This document shows positions 1 to 5,813 of a DNA stretch of 5,813 nucleotides, piece after piece (position 1 is the stretch's first letter; every line of letters starts with the position of its first letter). The notes under the pieces were generated by a model. The model ran no database searches. It had not been told where the DNA came from and saw only the letters and a list, made by a program, of their open reading frames with translations. Both the position numbers and the translations under genes were made by a program. Source of the DNA: Pseudomonadota bacterium (GTDB lineage Bacteria > Pseudomonadota > Gammaproteobacteria > Burkholderiales > Burkholderiaceae_D). The stretch covers positions 1 to 5,813 of the forward strand of contig JAEWBA010000189.1 of the NCBI GenBank assembly GCA_023391395.1, read 5' to 3'.

Positions 1-447
1 CGTCCGCCCGCCGCCATCGGCCAATTCACGTTTCAACTTACCGACTGGCTGGTGCGTCCGCTGCGCAAACTGGTGCCAGGCATGGCCGGCTACGACTGGG
101 CAAGCCTGATCGGCGCTATTCTCGTCATCATGGTATCGGTCGCCATCAATCTGCTTGCCGGCGGCAGCCTGACGCTGGAATTCCTGGTGCTGCTCTCCGT
201 GCTGCGCTTTGTCACCTGGGCGTTGTACGGCTTCATGGCCTTGATCATCATCGAGGCAGTCTTCAGTTGGGTCAATCCGCACGCGCCGCTGGCTCCCTTC
301 GTGCGGGCGCTGAACGATCCGCTGATGCGGCCATTGCGCCGCTTCGTGCCGCCGATCGGGGGGATAGACCTGACGCCCCTGGTTGCCCTGCTTCTGCTGC
401 AGATTGCGCTGCGCGTGTTTACCTATGCCTTGAGTTCCCTGGCATGA
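1..447 (+). CDS. YggT family integral membrane protein (5' end missing)
   Basis: The reading frame is open from the first base, so the N-terminus lies outside the window; 148 residues and a TGA stop are visible. E. coli YggT is about 188 residues, so roughly 40 are probably missing. The protein shows the duplicated YggT pattern: a first amphipathic block (visible residues 6-33, with LTDWLVRPLRKLVP) and a second (92-124, with LNDPLMRPLRRFVPPIGGID), each followed by hydrophobic segments. Likely membrane spans are about 34-54, 61-90 and 124-146. The family sits in the inner membrane; proposed links to osmotic or ion stress and to cell division or chloroplast biogenesis relatives do not give a firm biochemical role. 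In many proteobacteria the gene follows yggS/proC, which would lie to the left here (inference). It overlaps the next gene by ATGA. An internal GTG at 52 is not a credible start because the homologous block begins before it. Confidence 0.93.
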   Translation, partial: RPPAAIGQFTFQLTDWLVRPLRKLVPGMAGYDWASLIGAILVIMVSVAINLLAGGSLTLEFLVLLSVLRFVTWALYGFMALIIIEAVFSWVNPHAPLAPFVRALNDPLMRPLRRFVPPIGGIDLTPLVALLLLQIALRVFTYALSSLA

Positions 448-746
448 GCGCAGGGTGGTGCTCGGCCACCTCCCAAGGAGTGCGGCTGGTCGTGCATGTC
501 ATACCGAACGCCAAGCGCACGGAAGTCGTCGGCGTCCTGGACGGTGCGCTCAAGATTCGCCTGCAGGCTCAGCCTATCGAGGGCAAGGCCAACGAGGCGC
601 TGATGCGCTATCTCGCCGAGACCCTGGGGGTGCCGAAATCCAAGGTCGCTGTCACCCATGGACAGAGCAGCCGGAAAAAGATCGTCGAAATCGCTACCGC
701 ACTACGGCCGGAGGATGTGGAAAGCGCTCTCTATCCGCCGGCTTGA
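444..746 (+). CDS. DUF167 / YggU family small protein
   Basis: A 100-residue protein of the DUF167 (YggU) family, a small soluble alpha/beta fold of unknown biochemical function. Family hallmarks are visible in order: VIPNAKRTEVVG (residues 19-30), the LKIRL strand (36-40), the most conserved block AQPIEGKANEAL (42-53), and the C-terminal GQSSRKK (73-79). Length is normal for the family (about 95-105). The frame is open back to 267, but the upstream part would overlap YggT coding sequence heavily; the ATG at 444 overlaps the yggT stop as ATGA and places the family domain correctly, which suggests translational coupling. No good ribosome binding site precedes it, consistent with reinitiation after yggT. 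A GTG at 480 is an unlikely alternative. The adjacent yggT-DUF167 pairing is common in proteobacteria (established), but its meaning is not known. Confidence 0.93.
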   Translation: MSAGWCSATSQGVRLVVHVIPNAKRTEVVGVLDGALKIRLQAQPIEGKANEALMRYLAETLGVPKSKVAVTHGQSSRKKIVEIATALRPEDVESALYPPA

Positions 747-776
747 AGCGGGAATGCAGAGAAGAGAGAGGGCGCT
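723..776 (-). terminator. possible weak stem-loop between convergent genes
   Basis: AGCGC at 723-727 is complementary to GCGCT at 772-776, and the neighbouring TCTCT (728-732) to AGAGA (765-769), with a two-base GG bulge and a loop of about 32 bases. On the minus strand the stem is followed by only three T residues. It covers the ends of both convergent genes, so it could help end one or both transcripts, but the long loop and lack of a U-tract make this a weak call. Confidence 0.2.
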
Positions 777-1221
777 AACGAGGGGAAATGCTGAGCCCGC
801 TGCTGCCGCTGCTGACCGTCACGGTGTCTCCCACGCGTAGCGTATTCTCGGACGGTATCTGATAAGTCACAGTATCGCCTTCGGGATACCGCACCGACAC
901 CTCGGTCATTTTCCTTGTATTGCCGGCCTTTTCCAGTTCATGCCCTGCCAGGCCGCCGCCTAAGGTGCCGCCGATTGCGGCCACGCTGCGACCATGGCCG
1001 CTGCCGATGGTGCTGCCGGCAACGCCGCCCAAGATTCCGCCGATGAACGAGCCGACGCCCGAGGTCTGTCCGCCGGCACTGGTGAGATCTCGTACGGCGC
1101 TTACCTGACCGGTGCGAACCAGGGTGCTGCCCTGGGTGGAGGAGTGAGGAGTCTGTGCCGGCTGCGTCGCGCAGGCCGCCAACAGCAGCGCGGCGATGGG
1201 AAGCAGACTGGACGCTCTCAT
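775..1221 (-). CDS. SlyB-like glycine-zipper outer-membrane lipoprotein
   Basis: A 148-residue lipoprotein precursor. Residues 1-17 form a signal peptide with a type II lipobox LAAC and acylated Cys17; Ala18 at +2, not Asp, predicts sorting to the outer membrane. Residues 55-95 are a glycine-zipper 2TM segment (17 kDa surface antigen/SlyB type): Gly at 57, 61, 65, 69, 73 and 77, Ala81, then Gly 85, 89, 93, an unbroken every-fourth-residue register. The C-terminal beta-rich part (103-148) contains VRYPEGDTVTY and GDTVTV and ends SISPR, close to the TVSPR end I recall for E. coli SlyB. SlyB-type proteins are envelope-stress lipoproteins that stabilise outer-membrane proteins (family knowledge). 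The frame is open to 1344, but the start at 1221 is fixed by the signal peptide and a strong ribosome binding site. The start is 25 bases after the kinase stop, so the two are probably co-transcribed. No functional link to the kinase is evident. Confidence 0.88.
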   Translation of the reverse strand: MRASSLLPIAALLLAACATQPAQTPHSSTQGSTLVRTGQVSAVRDLTSAGGQTSGVGSFIGGILGGVAGSTIGSGHGRSVAAIGGTLGGGLAGHELEKAGNTRKMTEVSVRYPEGDTVTYQIPSENTLRVGDTVTVSSGSSGLSISPR

Positions 1222-1225
1222 TTTT

Positions 1226-1232
1226 CCTCCTT
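1226..1232 (-). promoter_or_regulatory. ribosome binding site of the SlyB-like lipoprotein
   Basis: On the minus strand AAGGAGG lies four bases before the ATG at 1221. It is the only near-consensus Shine-Dalgarno sequence I found at a gene start in this window, and it decides the start over the in-frame upstream codons. It suggests the abundant lipoprotein is translated independently rather than by coupling. Confidence 0.8.
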
Positions 1233-1246
1233 CAGTGAAACTACCC

Positions 1247-2179
1247 CTACCAGCGATAGCCGAAGGCCTGCTGGAAGCGGTCGGCGATCTCGGCAGCGGA
1301 CAATACATGATTCTGCCCGCCCTGGTGCGCGATCTTGATCGCACCCATCAAGCTGGACAGGCGGCCGATGGTGGGCCAGTCCATATCCCTGGTGAGACCG
1401 AACAGCATGCCGGCACGGAAGGCATCGCCGCAGCCGGTCGGATCGACGATCCGTTCGGCAGGCACACAGGGAATGTCGATGCGCTGGCCGCCGGTGAAGA
1501 TTTCGGCACCTTGCTCGCCGCGCGTGACCACCAGCGCCGAGACCCGTTGCGCAATCTGGTCGAGGCCCAAGCCGGTGCGTTCGCTCAGCAATTCCGCCTC
1601 GTAATCATTGACTGCCACGTAGGTGGCGAGTTCAATGAAGTGTTCCAGCTCGGCACCGTTGAACATCGGCAAACCCTGGCCCGGATCGAAGATGAAGGGA
1701 ATGCCCAGCGCAGCGCAGTCTTCGGCATGCTGCACCATTCCATCGCGACCATCGGGTGCGACGATCGCCACCTTGACTGGACCGGCATCGGCAATGCGGT
1801 TGCGATGCGCGAACATCATTGCACCGGGATGGAAGGCAGTGATCTGATTATTGTCGCTATCGGTGGTGATGAAGGCCTGCGCGGTATAGGACTCTTCGAC
1901 GGTGCGAATGCAGCGGGTCGACATTCCCAGGCCATGCAGGCGCTCCAGATAGGGGGCGCCGTCGCTGCCCAGCGCCGCCATGATGAGCGGCTCCCCTCCC
2001 AGCAGCTTCAGGTTGTAGGCGATATTGCCGGCACAGCCGCCGAACTCCCGGCGCATCTCCGGGACCAGGAAAGCCACATTGATCTTATGGAGCTGGTCGG
2101 CCAGGAGCGCTTCGGAAAAGCGGCCGTTGAAGGACATGATGGAGTCGAAGGCGAGCGAGCCGCAAATGAGGGAGGTCAT
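1247..2179 (-). CDS. PfkB-family carbohydrate/nucleoside kinase, adenosine kinase-like
   Basis: A 310-residue ribokinase/PfkB-fold kinase that transfers phosphate from ATP to a sugar or nucleoside hydroxyl in the cytoplasm. Visible motifs: GS at 7-8 opening the first strand, PfkB signature 1 around GGCAGN (47-52), NDYE (191-194), VVTRGEQG (217-224), and the catalytic anion-hole motif DPTGCGDAF (246-254) with Asp252 as the expected base. The N-terminal wording GRFSEALLADQLHKINVAFLV (split around residues 19-39) resembles the mycobacterial PfkB-type adenosine kinase, so conversion of adenosine to AMP (purine salvage) is the best guess, but sugar kinases of the same superfamily cannot be excluded. 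The frame continues upstream to a TTG at 2224 overlapping the previous stop; I chose ATG 2179 because homologues begin with the M-x-x-LICGS strand. No clear ribosome binding site precedes it; the leader is pyrimidine-rich. A terminator-like hairpin lies between it and the preceding gene. Confidence 0.9.
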   Translation of the reverse strand: MTSLICGSLAFDSIMSFNGRFSEALLADQLHKINVAFLVPEMRREFGGCAGNIAYNLKLLGGEPLIMAALGSDGAPYLERLHGLGMSTRCIRTVEESYTAQAFITTDSDNNQITAFHPGAMMFAHRNRIADAGPVKVAIVAPDGRDGMVQHAEDCAALGIPFIFDPGQGLPMFNGAELEHFIELATYVAVNDYEAELLSERTGLGLDQIAQRVSALVVTRGEQGAEIFTGGQRIDIPCVPAERIVDPTGCGDAFRAGMLFGLTRDMDWPTIGRLSSLMGAIKIAHQGGQNHVLSAAEIADRFQQAFGYRW

Positions 2180-2190
2180 GGATATCGGAT

Positions 2191-2220
2191 ATGGAAGAAG
2201 AAAAACGGTCCAGCGACCGC
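2191..2220 (-). terminator. short intrinsic terminator or attenuator-like hairpin before the kinase gene
   Basis: On the minus strand, one base after the TGA stop of the DUF3426 gene, there is a stem CGGTC (2219-2215), tetraloop GCTG (2214-2211) and GACCG (2210-2206), directly followed by TTTTT (2205-2201) and a CTTCTTCC tract. G-U and A-U pairs can extend the base of the stem. The GC stem plus U-rich tail directly after a stop codon fits a small rho-independent terminator. The stem has only five Watson-Crick GC-rich pairs, so it may be partial, letting some transcription continue into the kinase gene. Confidence 0.42.
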
Positions 2221-3375
2221 TCAAGGATAAAACAGATAGACGCGGTAGCCCGACGCCTTCAGTTGCGACATTTCAAACCGCAGTTTGACCGCCTGTTCCG
2301 ATTTCGGCGCAAAGCCGGAATCCGGATTCTGCCCTTGCGCCAGGTACTCGCGCGGCGTGAATACGCGACGCGCGATGGGTTTCTCGTTGGCGTCGTTCAA
2401 GACCAGCTCCAGGTAAGGCCAGGCCTGCAGCGTAGTGCTGTGATTGCGCAGCAAAAGCGTGAAAGCGAACACGCCTTGTTCCGGCGTGACCGCCTGCAAT
2501 TCACTGGATTCGATCGACACGGCGTCGCTCTGTGTCAGCAAGCCGACCTGGCAACCGAGCAGGCGGCAGACTTTTGAGAGCGCCGTCTTGGTCTCGGGAA
2601 AGCGGGCCGCAATATCATTCCTGAAGGCCATGAGGGCTTGGGCCAAGAAGGCGATCAGCAGCACCACCGAACCGAGCATCATGGCAATGCGCAGAGTGCG
2701 CCCCATTCGCTGTCGACGCCGGCCCTGCCTGACGAAACTCGGCTCGTCTTCCTCCGCGTCCGCGTATTCGTCCTCCGCTTCATCATACCCTGTGGCGGTT
2801 GCCCCCCGGCGCGCGCCGCGCAGCGGCCTGCTCTGCAGCTCGTTGATGGCCCGTTCCAGAGGGTCAGGCGCATTCGGGTCGTATGTCGGCACAGATGTGT
2901 GGGCATCACCGGTGCCCGGCCGCGTGTCCACGTGCGTGAAATCCATCAGCGTCATGCGCTGCAAGGGATCGATCTCTTGCGCACTTGGCTGGGTCGCCGG
3001 AGTTGCGGGCGGATTCGATTCGCTGCCCCCAACCTCGTCCGCCGGCCCGATCGCTTGCTCCGAAGCGGGAATCCCTTCCTCCGGGGCCCTCGTTACATCA
3101 GTATCGGTCTGGGAATTCTCTGCCGCCGGCTCGCCCGCATCAGCAGCGGCGAGCGGTTCCGCCGGCACTGCGGTCGGTGTTGCGGCAGGTGTGGAAGATG
3201 TGGAGGGCGCGGGTACTGCAGCAGAAGGTGTGTCGTCCAGCCGCAGCAGGTGCTCGATGCCATTGAATATCTGCTTGCAGGCTCCGCACCGTACCAGGCC
3301 AGCGCGCAGCTTCAACTGGTCCTGCGCGACCTTGAACGTCGTGTGGCAATGCGGACACCTGGTCGCGAGTGCCAT
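2221..3375 (-). CDS. zinc-ribbon, single-span membrane protein with DUF3426 domain
   Basis: A 384-residue protein of unknown function. Residues 1-45 form an MJ0042-type zinc ribbon, with zinc ligands Cys7/Cys10 and Cys30/Cys33. Residues 49-135 are low-complexity and rich in Pro, Ala, Thr, Ser and Glu; 135-190 is a linker; an acidic run (198-211) and a basic cluster RRRQRMGR (219-226) precede one transmembrane helix at about 229-250. The basic flank predicts a cytoplasmic N-terminus and a periplasmic C-terminal DUF3426 domain (about 251-384), which holds Cys270 and Cys275 (CRLLGC), a conserved-looking pair that could form a disulfide. The frame is open to 3531, but ATG 3375 puts the zinc ribbon at the N-terminus, as in relatives, and lies four bases after the prmA stop. 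Placement directly behind prmA is common in betaproteobacteria, as I recall. A signalling or envelope role is only a guess. Confidence 0.9.
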   Translation of the reverse strand: MALATRCPHCHTTFKVAQDQLKLRAGLVRCGACKQIFNGIEHLLRLDDTPSAAVPAPSTSSTPAATPTAVPAEPLAAADAGEPAAENSQTDTDVTRAPEEGIPASEQAIGPADEVGGSESNPPATPATQPSAQEIDPLQRMTLMDFTHVDTRPGTGDAHTSVPTYDPNAPDPLERAINELQSRPLRGARRGATATGYDEAEDEYADAEEDEPSFVRQGRRRQRMGRTLRIAMMLGSVVLLIAFLAQALMAFRNDIAARFPETKTALSKVCRLLGCQVGLLTQSDAVSIESSELQAVTPEQGVFAFTLLLRNHSTTLQAWPYLELVLNDANEKPIARRVFTPREYLAQGQNPDSGFAPKSEQAVKLRFEMSQLKASGYRVYLFYP

Positions 3376-3379
3376 CGTC

Positions 3380-4303
3380 TCAGGCAGCCAGCGATTTTCC
3401 GGCCAGTGCCACCCACCCCTCGTGCTCGGCCCACACGGAGAGCTGGATGAAGGGAGCGTAGGCGGCAGCCACTTCATCGGCCTGGCGCGCCAGAATGCCG
3501 GAGAGCACCAGCATGCCGCCAGGCGCGACACGCGAGGACAGCATGGGTGCCATCAGTTTCAGCGGGCTGGAAAGAATGTTCGCGACCACGATATCGAAGG
3601 CCTCCGGCTGGGCGCCGGACTGCATGGCGGCGCTGAATTCGTCCGGCACATAATAGTCGATGTCGCAGCCGTTGCGCTGGCTGTTGTAATGCGCAGACTC
3701 GATGGCCTGCGGGTCGATGTCGACGCCGGTTACCCGCGCCGCTCCCAGTTTCTTCGCCACCATCGCTAGGATGCCGGAGCCGCAACCATAGTCGAGTACG
3801 GAAGCACCGCTGGGGACATGGGCTTCCAGCCACTCCATGCACAAGCGCGTCGTCGGGTGGCTGCCGGTTCCGAAGGCCAGGCCGGGATCGAGCTCCAGTA
3901 CCAGGGCATCCGGATCCGGCGCATCGTGCCAGCTTGGTACGACCCAGATGTTTTTGCCGATATGAATCGGGTCGAATTGCGATTGCGTCAGCCGCACCCA
4001 ATCCTGCTCTTCGACCTCGCGCAGGCTGTAGGGCGGCGGCGCCTCCATGCCGATGGCGCTTGCCGCTTCCGCGACGATGGCGGCGTGATCCGCCGCGCTG
4101 TCGATCAATGCCACCACGCGGCTGCGCTCCCACGCCGCCTGCTCCGGTTCCATGCCCGGTTCGCCGAACAGCGGACGTTCGGCATCGGTGCCTTCGTCGG
4201 CATCTTCCACCGACACCGACAGCGCACCTGCCTCCATCAGCGCGTCGGACCAGGCTTCCGCCTGCTCGCGCGCGATTTCGACGACGATTTCAGTCCAGCT
4301 CAT
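3380..4303 (-). CDS. prmA: ribosomal protein L11 methyltransferase PrmA
   Basis: A 307-residue SAM-dependent methyltransferase (E. coli PrmA is 293) that trimethylates amino groups of ribosomal protein L11 in the cytoplasm. The N-terminal part (about 1-60, beginning [10 protein letters not shown]) is the small L11-recognition domain, followed by a linker and the Rossmann-fold catalytic domain. Hallmarks: [15 protein letters not shown] (138-152), SAM motif [13 protein letters not shown] (169-180), the acidic strand end GVDIDPQAI (193-201) contacting the SAM ribose, the catalytic-region ANIL (241-244), and SGIL (268-271). All family motifs are intact. The start ATG at 4303 is three bases after the accC stop with no strong ribosome binding site, which points to translational coupling. 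PrmA is dispensable in E. coli and is frequently encoded next to accBC in proteobacteria; the biological reason is not established. The low-complexity N-terminal insertion around 36-58 varies between species. Confidence 0.97.
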   Translation of the reverse strand: MSWTEIVVEIAREQAEAWSDALMEAGALSVSVEDADEGTDAERPLFGEPGMEPEQAAWERSRVVALIDSAADHAAIVAEAASAIGMEAPPPYSLREVEEQDWVRLTQSQFDPIHIGKNIWVVPSWHDAPDPDALVLELDPGLAFGTGSHPTTRLCMEWLEAHVPSGASVLDYGCGSGILAMVAKKLGAARVTGVDIDPQAIESAHYNSQRNGCDIDYYVPDEFSAAMQSGAQPEAFDIVVANILSSPLKLMAPMLSSRVAPGGMLVLSGILARQADEVAAAYAPFIQLSVWAEHEGWVALAGKSLAA

Positions 4304-4306
4304 GGC

Positions 4307-5689
4307 TCATTTCTTGGCTGGCTTGCCCAATTGCTTGGCCAGATCCGGCATGTCCGCCAGCTTTTGCTCCAGATAATGAATATTGGTGCCGCCTTCGATG
4401 AAGCGCGCATCGACCATCAATTCCCGGTGCAGGGGGATATTGGTCTGTATGCCTTCCACCACCATCTCGGAGAGAGCGATCTGCATGCGGCGGATCGCCT
4501 GTTCACGGGTGGCGCCATAGGCAATCACCTTGCCCACCATGGAATCATAGGTCGGCGGCACGAAATAGCCCGCATAGGCGTGCGAATCGACGCGGATGCC
4601 CGGGCCGCCCGGCGCATGCCAGGCATTGATGCGGCCTGGCGAGGGCGTGAACTTGAACGGGTCTTCCGCATTGATTCGGCATTCGATGGCGTGGCCGGTC
4701 AATTCGATGTCGCGCTGGCGGAAGCGCAGCTTTTCACCGCAGGCGATGCGGATCTGTTCCTGCACCAGGTCGATGCCGGTGATCATTTCCGTCACCGGAT
4801 GTTCGACCTGGATACGGGTGTTCATCTCGATGAAATAGAACTCGCCGTTTTCGTACAGGAACTCGAAGGTGCCCGCACCACGGTAGCCGATCTTGCGGCA
4901 GGCCTCGGCGCAACGATCGCCGATGCGTTCGATCAGCTTGCGCGGAATGCCGGGAGCCGGCGCTTCTTCGATCACCTTCTGGTGGCGGCGCTGCATCGAG
5001 CAATCCCGCTCGCCGAGCCAGACGGCATTCTTGAATTCGTCTGCCAGGACCTGGATTTCCACGTGGCGCGGATTCTCCAGGTACTTTTCCATATAGACCT
5101 CGGGATTGCCGAAGGCGGTACCGGCTTCGGTTCGGGTCATGGTCACGGCATTGAGCAGCGCCGCTTCGGTATGCACCACGCGCATGCCGCGACCGCCGCC
5201 GCCGCCGGCGGCCTTGATGATGACCGGATAACCGATCTTGCGGGCAATGCGGATGATTTCCTTCGGGTCTTCCGGCAGCGCACCCTCGGAGCCGGGCACG
5301 CAGGGAACGCCCGCCTTGATCATGGCATGCTTGGCCGAGACCTTGTCGCCCATCATGCGGATCGATTCGGGGCGCGGACCGATGAATACGAAGCCGGATT
5401 TTTCGACGCGTTCGGCGAAATCGGCGTTCTCGGATAGGAAGCCGTAGCCCGGGTGAATGGCTTCGGCATCGGTGACTTCGGCGGCGCTGATGATCGCCGG
5501 CATGTTCAGATAGCTCAACGCGGAAGGCGCGGGGCCGATGCAGACCGACTCGTCGGCCAGCTTGACGTACTTCGCTTCGCGGTCGGCCTCGGAGTGGACC
5601 ACCACGGTCTTGATGCCTAGTTCGCGGCAGGCGCGCTGGATGCGCAGCGCGATTTCGCCGCGGTTGGCGATGAGGATTTTTTCAAACAT
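4307..5689 (-). CDS. accC: acetyl-CoA carboxylase biotin carboxylase subunit AccC
   Basis: A 460-residue biotin carboxylase that uses ATP and bicarbonate to carboxylate the biotin on AccB, the first half-reaction of acetyl-CoA carboxylase, feeding malonyl-CoA to fatty-acid synthesis. With the start at 5689, residue numbers match E. coli AccC exactly: Lys116, Lys159, the glycine-rich ATP lid (162-168), Glu201, His209, Cys230, Lys238, Glu276, Glu288, Asn290, Arg292, Gln294, Glu296 and Arg338 are all present. Domain order is biotin-carboxylase N-terminal (1-~110), ATP-grasp (~115-310) and C-terminal (~335-445). The tail is about 11 residues longer than in E. coli and lysine-rich (ending KPAKK). 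The frame is open another 27 codons to an ATG at 5770, but that extension has no family counterpart. There is no recognisable ribosome binding site before 5689. Follows accB by 86 bases. Confidence 0.98.
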   Translation of the reverse strand: MFEKILIANRGEIALRIQRACRELGIKTVVVHSEADREAKYVKLADESVCIGPAPSALSYLNMPAIISAAEVTDAEAIHPGYGFLSENADFAERVEKSGFVFIGPRPESIRMMGDKVSAKHAMIKAGVPCVPGSEGALPEDPKEIIRIARKIGYPVIIKAAGGGGGRGMRVVHTEAALLNAVTMTRTEAGTAFGNPEVYMEKYLENPRHVEIQVLADEFKNAVWLGERDCSMQRRHQKVIEEAPAPGIPRKLIERIGDRCAEACRKIGYRGAGTFEFLYENGEFYFIEMNTRIQVEHPVTEMITGIDLVQEQIRIACGEKLRFRQRDIELTGHAIECRINAEDPFKFTPSPGRINAWHAPGGPGIRVDSHAYAGYFVPPTYDSMVGKVIAYGATREQAIRRMQIALSEMVVEGIQTNIPLHRELMVDARFIEGGTNIHYLEQKLADMPDLAKQLGKPAKK

Positions 5690-5775
5690 AGTGAATGAGT
5701 CGGGAAGTGAATCGTTAAGGGCGGTTTCTGGAATCCGGCGCGCCGCTGCAATGTCGGGCGTCGCCATCATGCCGC
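5690..5775 (-). other. accB-accC spacer
   Basis: 86 bases without a separate gene. On the minus strand it stays in frame with accC, with two adjacent ATG codons at 5770 and 5767, and contains a 10-base perfect GC palindrome CGGCGCGCCG at 5736-5745. I see no convincing promoter, U-tracted hairpin or Shine-Dalgarno sequence. A moderate spacer between accB and accC is common, and the two are normally co-transcribed. Confidence 0.6.
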
Positions 5776-5813
5776 TTAAGCGATCACAAACAGGGGCTGA
5801 CCGAACTCTACCG
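5776..5813 (-). CDS. accB: acetyl-CoA carboxylase biotin carboxyl carrier protein AccB (C-terminal end only)
   Basis: Only the last 11 complete codons and a TAA stop are inside the window, reading [11 protein letters not shown]. This matches the closing beta strand of the biotinyl domain of AccB, whose usual ending is close to V-E-[FY]-G-Q-P-L-F-x-I. The biotinylation motif (EAMK-type) would lie about 35 residues earlier, beyond the right edge. AccB carries the biotin that AccC carboxylates and passes it to the AccAD carboxyltransferase. Its position directly upstream of accC on the same strand is the standard proteobacterial arrangement, which strongly supports the call despite the short fragment. 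The rest of the gene and the operon promoter lie outside the window. Confidence 0.88.
   Translation of the reverse strand, partial: VEFGQPLFVIA

Noticed and set aside
267..443. N-terminal extension of the DUF167 protein by 59 codons
   Set aside because: It would run entirely inside YggT coding sequence in another frame; the family domain starts after the ATG at 444, which overlaps the yggT stop.
1222..1344. N-terminal extension of the lipoprotein by 41 codons
   Set aside because: It would place an Arg/Ser-rich stretch before the signal peptide and overlap the kinase gene; the strong ribosome binding site at 1226-1232 marks the start at 1221.
1196..2230. Plus-strand open frame of 344 codons covering the whole kinase gene in antisense
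   Set aside because: The minus-strand kinase carries intact PfkB motifs; the antisense product shows no family pattern and is explained by codon bias.
3376..3531. N-terminal extension of the DUF3426 protein by 52 codons
   Set aside because: It overlaps prmA coding sequence out of frame and would bury the zinc ribbon, which is normally at the N-terminus.
2444..3769. Plus-strand open frame of 441 codons antisense to the DUF3426 gene and the end of prmA
   Set aside because: Low-complexity Ser/Ala/Arg translation mirroring the Pro/Ala-rich linker on the other strand; no domain and no supporting ribosome binding site.
3818..5437. Plus-strand open frame of 539 codons antisense to prmA and accC
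   Set aside because: It lies opposite two genes with complete catalytic motifs. The translation is rich in His, Arg, Asp and Gly with no recognisable domain, as expected for the complement of GC-rich coding sequence.
5736..5745. Perfect GC palindrome CGGCGCGCCG in the accB-accC spacer
   Set aside because: It has no loop or flanking U-tract, and short GC palindromes are frequent by chance in DNA of this composition.
1..5813. Search for a mobile element, CRISPR array, tRNA, riboswitch or defence/toxin system
   Set aside because: No direct-repeat array, transposase or integrase motif, or tRNA-like fold was noticed by eye; nearly all bases belong to conserved housekeeping-type genes and gaps are 86 bases or less.

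Overview
This window looks like ordinary core chromosome from a GC-rich betaproteobacterium, most likely order Burkholderiales and possibly Oxalobacteraceae. The basis is the strong coding bias, the protein wording of AccC, and the gene order accB-accC-prmA-zinc-ribbon/DUF3426, which I recall from that group. I found no sign of a mobile element, phage, CRISPR array, tRNA, rRNA or toxin/defence module. Almost every base is assigned to a conserved bacterial gene.

Layout: the left end (1-746, plus strand) carries the 3' part of a YggT-family inner-membrane protein, which overlaps a small DUF167/YggU-family protein by four bases (ATGA). The rest (775-5813) is one minus-strand train. Read in its own direction from the right edge it contains: the last 11 codons of accB (biotin carboxyl carrier protein), accC (biotin carboxylase), prmA (ribosomal protein L11 methyltransferase), a membrane-anchored zinc-ribbon DUF3426 protein, a PfkB-family kinase resembling the mycobacterial type of adenosine kinase, and a SlyB-like glycine-zipper outer-membrane lipoprotein. 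The two trains converge with a 28-base gap at 747-774.

How the genes work together: AccB and AccC are two subunits of acetyl-CoA carboxylase, which makes malonyl-CoA for fatty-acid synthesis. The accC-prmA and prmA-DUF3426 junctions are only 3 and 4 bases, so these genes are almost certainly co-transcribed and probably translationally coupled. After the DUF3426 stop there is a short GC stem-loop followed by a T-rich run. It may terminate or attenuate transcription before the kinase and lipoprotein genes, which form a second tight pair (25-base gap, strong ribosome binding site before the lipoprotein).

Several starts were moved inward from the longest open frame on family-alignment or ribosome-binding-site grounds: DUF167 at 444, lipoprotein at 1221, kinase at 2179, DUF3426 at 3375, accC at 5689. 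No previously undescribed system stands out. The points most worth checking are the terminator-like hairpin at 2201-2220, the uncharacterised DUF3426 protein fixed behind prmA, and the unusual start regions of accC and the kinase gene.
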